Positions 3,480 to 6,433 of a DNA stretch of 6,433 nt are shown piece after piece (position 1 is the stretch's first letter; every line of letters begins with the position of its first letter). The stretch is from NCBI GenBank assembly GCA_032229625.1, contig JAVTVZ010000157.1, forward strand, positions 1 to 6,433. Reading direction: 5' to 3'. Source of the stretch: Kineosphaera sp032229625 (GTDB lineage Bacteria; Actinomycetota; Actinomycetes; Actinomycetales; Dermatophilaceae). The notes under the pieces were generated by a model. That model saw only the letters and a program-made list of their open reading frames with translations. It searched no databases and was not told the origin of the DNA. Made by a program: the position numbers and the translations under genes.

Positions 3480-6433
3480 GTGCTGACCATGCAAGACGCG
3501 CTGCGCCGCCTTTCCGACTACTGGACCGAGCGCGGCTGCCTCACCTGGCAGCCCATCAACACCGAGGTCGGGGCCGGGACGATGAATCTCGCGACCGTCC
3601 TGCGGGTCCTGGGCCCCGAGCCGTGGGACGTCGCCTATGTCGAGCCGAGCGTGCGGCCCGACGACTCCCGCTACGGGGAAAACCCGAACCGGTTGCAGAC
3701 GCACACGCAGTTCCAGGTGATCCTCAAGCCCGAGCCCGGCGATCCGCAGGAGCTCTACCTCGGCAGCTTGCAGGCCCTCGGCATCGACCTCGCCGCGCAC
3801 GACGTGCGCTTCGTCGAGGACAACTGGGCGCAGCCGGCGATCGGCGCGTGGGGGCTGGGCTGGGAGGTCTGGCTCGACGGTATGGAGATCACGCAGTTCA
3901 CGTATTTCCAGCAGGTCGGCGGGCAGGACCTCGACCCGGTGCCGGTCGAGCTCACCTACGGCATGGAGCGCATCCTCATGGCCGTGCAGGGGGTGACGCA
4001 CTTCACGGACATCGCCTACGCGACGAAGGCCGACGGGTCCGTCGTCACCTACGGCGAGGCGTTCGGCCAGCAGGAATACGAGATGAGCCGCTATTACCTC
4101 GACGACGCCGACGTCGAGACGAGCCGGCGGCTCTACGAGTCGTATGTCGCCGAGGCCACCCGCATGGTGCAGGCGCGTCTGCCGGTGCCGGCCCACTCCT
4201 TCATCCTCAAGTCCAGCCACGCCTTCAACGTCATGGACGCGCGCGGCGCGATCAGCACGACCGAGCGGGCGCAGGCCTTCGGCACGATGCGCCGCCTCAT
4301 GCGCGACACCGCGGCGCTGTGGATCGAGCGGCGCACCGAGCTCGGCCTGCCGCTGCTCAAGGACGTGCCCGAGCCGGTCGTCGAGGTGCCGGAGCCGCCG
4401 GAGGAGCTGCCGCAGGAGCCGCAGACCTTCGCCCTCGAGATCGGCGTCGAAGAGCTGCCGCCGCACGTGCTGCCCGCGACGATCGCGCAGGTCCGGGAGT
4501 CGGTGACGACGCTGCTCGCCGGCAGCGCGCTGCCGCACGGCGAGATCACCGTCGAGGGCACCCCGCGGCGCGTCGTCGTGACCGTGGAGTCCGTCGCGGC
4601 CCGCGAGCCCGACTCGATCGAGCACCGCAAGGGCCCGAAGTGGCAGATGGCCTTCGACGAGCAGGGGCAGCCGAGCAAGGCGCTCGCGGGCTTCATGCGC
4701 GGCCAGGGGGTCACCGTCGAGCAGGTCGAGAAGGTGCAGATCGGTGGCAACGAGCACGCGGCCGTCGCCACGACCCGCGTCGGCCGCGACGCCCTCGAGG
4801 TGCTCGGTGAGGTCGTCGCCCAGACCGTCACGGGCCTGCGCGCGGAGAAGAACATGCGCTGGTCGGACCCGTCGCTGAGCTTCAGCCGCGCGATCCGCTG
4901 GCTCGTCGCGTTGTGGGGGCCGGTCGTCGTGCCGGTCGCGGTGTCGCAGCTGGTCGCGGGCCGCACGACCTACCTGCAGCGGACGCCGGACGGTGCGCAG
5001 GCCTGCGTCCGCGCCGACGGGGCGACGCTCGGGCACGTCGAGGTCGCCGACGCGGACGGGCTCGTCGAGGCCATCGCCCGCGGCGGCATCGAGCTGTCGA
5101 CCGCGCAGCGCCGTCAGGACGTGCTCGAGCAGGCGGTCGCGCTGGCCTCCGGTGTCGGCGGCGTCGTCGACGTCGACGGCGAGGCCTCCCTCGTGGACGA
5201 GATCACCAACCTCGTCGAGGACCCGCACGGGGTGCTCGGCGACTTCGACCCGCGGTATCTGGAGCTGCCCGACCGGGTGCTCGTCACCGTCATGCGCAAG
5301 CACCAGCGCTACCTGCCGGTGCGCGACGCCGACGGCGCGCTCATGCCGCACTTCGTGACGATGGCCAACGGCGACTGCGACGACGCCGTCGTGCGCGCCG
5401 GCAACGAGTCGGTGCTGCGCGCGCGCTACGAGGACGCGCTCTTCTTCTGGAATGCCGACCTCAAGGCCGACTCCGTCGAGCACTTCGTGCCGGGCCTGGA
5501 GGCGCTGACCTTCGAGCACCGGCTCGGCTCCGTCGGGCAGCGCGCCCGCCGCATCGCCGACGTCGCCGCCGCGCTCGCTCAGGTCGTCGACCTGCCGGCC
5601 GACGACCGCGCGACGCTCGCGCGGGCCGGGACGCTGGCGAAGTTCGACCTCGCGACGCAGATGGTCGTCGAGATGAGCTCGCTCGCCGGTTTCGTCGCCC
5701 GTGAGTATGCGGCCCGCAAGGGCGAGCCGCAGGCCGTCGCCGACGCGCTCGCGCAGATGGAGATGCCGCAGACCGCGTCGGGGGAGCTGCCGACGAGCGC
5801 GCCCGGGGCGCTGCTGGCGGTCGCCGACCGCGCCGATCTGCTCGCCGCGATGTTCGCCCTCGGCGCCAAGCCGAGCGGGTCCTCGGACCCCTACGGGTTG
5901 CGGCGCGCGGCGCTCGGCCTCGCGCGCATCCTGCGCGAGCACGGTGACGCCGGGCCGCTCGCCGGCCTGACCGTCGAGGCCGCCCTCGCCGCCGCCGGCG
6001 CCCGGCTGCGCGAGCAGGGCGTCGACGTCACCGACGAGTCGCTCCGTGCCGCCGCCGACTTCGTCATCGGCCGCTTCGCGCAGCTGCTGCGCGACGAGGG
6101 CGTGCCCGCCGACGTCGTGACCGCCGTGCTGCCCAGCGCCTCGACCCCGGGGCTCGTCGGCCGCACCCTCGCCGACGTCGAGTCGCTGCGCGGTGACGCC
6201 GACTTCGCCGACCTCGTCGCCGCGCTCGTGCGGATCGAGCGGATCGTCCCGGCGGGCACCCCCGCCGCCTACGACCGCGCGGTCCTGACCGAGCCGGCCG
6301 AGCTGGCCCTCGCCGACGCCGCCGAGGCGTTGCCCGCCGTCGCCGACCTGCCCGCCCTGCGCGCCGCCGGCACCGACCTCGTCCCGGCCGTCGCCCGGTT
6401 CTTCGACGACATCCTCGTCATGGCCGACGACCC
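3480..6433 (+). CDS. glyQS: Glycyl-tRNA synthetase, fused alpha and beta subunits (3' end outside window)
   Basis: This enzyme charges tRNA-Gly with glycine using ATP, in the cytoplasm. The frame is open from GTG 3480 through 984 codons to the window end. Residues 1 to about 295 are the alpha (GlyQ) catalytic subunit: E-V-G-A-G-T (29-34), R-Y-G-E-N-P-N-R-L-Q (64-73), F-V-E-D-N-W (111-116), W-G-L-G-W-E-V-W (124-131), Q-F-T-Y-F-Q-Q-V-G-G (139-148) and T-Y-G-M-E-R (159-164). An acidic, proline-rich linker of about 20 residues (296-315) follows. The beta (GlyS) subunit then starts at L-E-I-G-V-E-E-L-P-P (319-328) and includes K-H-Q-R-Y (607-611), G-N-E-S-V-L-R-A-R (641-649), D-P-Y-G-L-R-R-A-A-L-G (803-813) and F-F-D-D-I-L-V-M (974-981) near the C-terminal anticodon-binding end. 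Only some tens of residues should be missing. GTG 3480 is preferred to ATG 3489 because of the -10 spacing; the difference is three residues. Confidence 0.95.
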   Translation, partial: MLTMQDALRRLSDYWTERGCLTWQPINTEVGAGTMNLATVLRVLGPEPWDVAYVEPSVRPDDSRYGENPNRLQTHTQFQVILKPEPGDPQELYLGSLQALGIDLAAHDVRFVEDNWAQPAIGAWGLGWEVWLDGMEITQFTYFQQVGGQDLDPVPVELTYGMERILMAVQGVTHFTDIAYATKADGSVVTYGEAFGQQEYEMSRYYLDDADVETSRRLYESYVAEATRMVQARLPVPAHSFILKSSHAFNVMDARGAISTTERAQAFGTMRRLMRDTAALWIERRTELGLPLLKDVPEPVVEVPEPPEELPQEPQTFALEIGVEELPPHVLPATIAQVRESVTTLLAGSALPHGEITVEGTPRRVVVTVESVAAREPDSIEHRKGPKWQMAFDEQGQPSKALAGFMRGQGVTVEQVEKVQIGGNEHAAVATTRVGRDALEVLGEVVAQTVTGLRAEKNMRWSDPSLSFSRAIRWLVALWGPVVVPVAVSQLVAGRTTYLQRTPDGAQACVRADGATLGHVEVADADGLVEAIARGGIELSTAQRRQDVLEQAVALASGVGGVVDVDGEASLVDEITNLVEDPHGVLGDFDPRYLELPDRVLVTVMRKHQRYLPVRDADGALMPHFVTMANGDCDDAVVRAGNESVLRARYEDALFFWNADLKADSVEHFVPGLEALTFEHRLGSVGQRARRIADVAAALAQVVDLPADDRATLARAGTLAKFDLATQMVVEMSSLAGFVAREYAARKGEPQAVADALAQMEMPQTASGELPTSAPGALLAVADRADLLAAMFALGAKPSGSSDPYGLRRAALGLARILREHGDAGPLAGLTVEAALAAAGARLREQGVDVTDESLRAAADFVIGRFAQLLRDEGVPADVVTAVLPSASTPGLVGRTLADVESLRGDADFADLVAALVRIERIVPAGTPAAYDRAVLTEPAELALADAAEALPAVADLPALRAAGTDLVPAVARFFDDILVMADD

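Noticed and set aside
3489..3491. ATG as the glyQS start.
   Set aside because: Possible, but it has no Shine-Dalgarno sequence, and the GTG nine bases upstream fits the -10 spacing better. The product differs by only three residues.
3422..4810. Long plus-strand frame inside glyQS (462 codons).
   Set aside because: It is out of frame with the synthetase motifs and encodes an Arg/Ala/Gly-rich shadow with no domain.
3351..5942. Very long open frame on the minus strand opposite the glycyl-tRNA synthetase gene (863 codons).
   Set aside because: It is antisense to a gene with unmistakable GlyRS motifs. Its product is dominated by Arg, His, Asp, Val and Leu, as expected from the complement of high-GC codons, and it shows no recognisable domain. 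Stops are rare by composition alone.

Overview
The window is very GC-rich, with codons ending almost always in G or C. It has GTG starts, SD-preceded and apparently leaderless genes side by side, and protein families (WYL, YtrA-type GntR, SRPBCC) common in high-GC Gram-positives. It most likely comes from an actinobacterial (Actinomycetota) chromosome. I see no transposase, integrase, tRNA, rRNA or CRISPR array.

Layout, left to right: (1) the 3' end of a WYL-domain regulator (+, 1-462); (2) a short GntR/YtrA-type repressor (-, 470-853), convergent with it; (3) a divergent intergenic region (854-1078) with several palindromes and a probable leaderless promoter; (4) a small alpha/beta hydrolase (+, 1079-1624); (5) a 165-base gap with a probable promoter and a leader hairpin; (6) a decarboxylating dehydrogenase of the isocitrate/isopropylmalate family (+, 1790-2860); (7) a 27-base convergent gap almost filled by a GC-only hairpin; (8) a small SRPBCC-fold protein (-, 2888-3292); (9) a 187-base gap (3293-3479) with a hairpin, a five-unit 10-bp tandem repeat and a probable leaderless promoter; (10) a glycyl-tRNA synthetase with alpha and beta subunits fused in one chain (+, 3480 to beyond the window end). 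No gene-free stretch exceeds 300 bases.

The genes do not form one operon or an obvious pathway. Two convergent pairs (WYL/GntR and dehydrogenase/SRPBCC) and two divergent pairs (GntR/hydrolase and SRPBCC/glyQS) make each gene its own likely transcription unit, apart from possible read-through from the hydrolase into the dehydrogenase. The only functional link the layout suggests is that the GntR regulator may control itself and the divergent hydrolase through the palindromes between them.

The points most worth following up are the fused alpha-beta GlyRS in an apparent actinobacterium, the 13-bp perfect inverted repeat just upstream of the hydrolase promoter, the 10-bp-periodic repeat upstream of glyQS, and the dehydrogenase of unassigned substrate. 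I see no clear evidence of a wholly new multi-gene system here.
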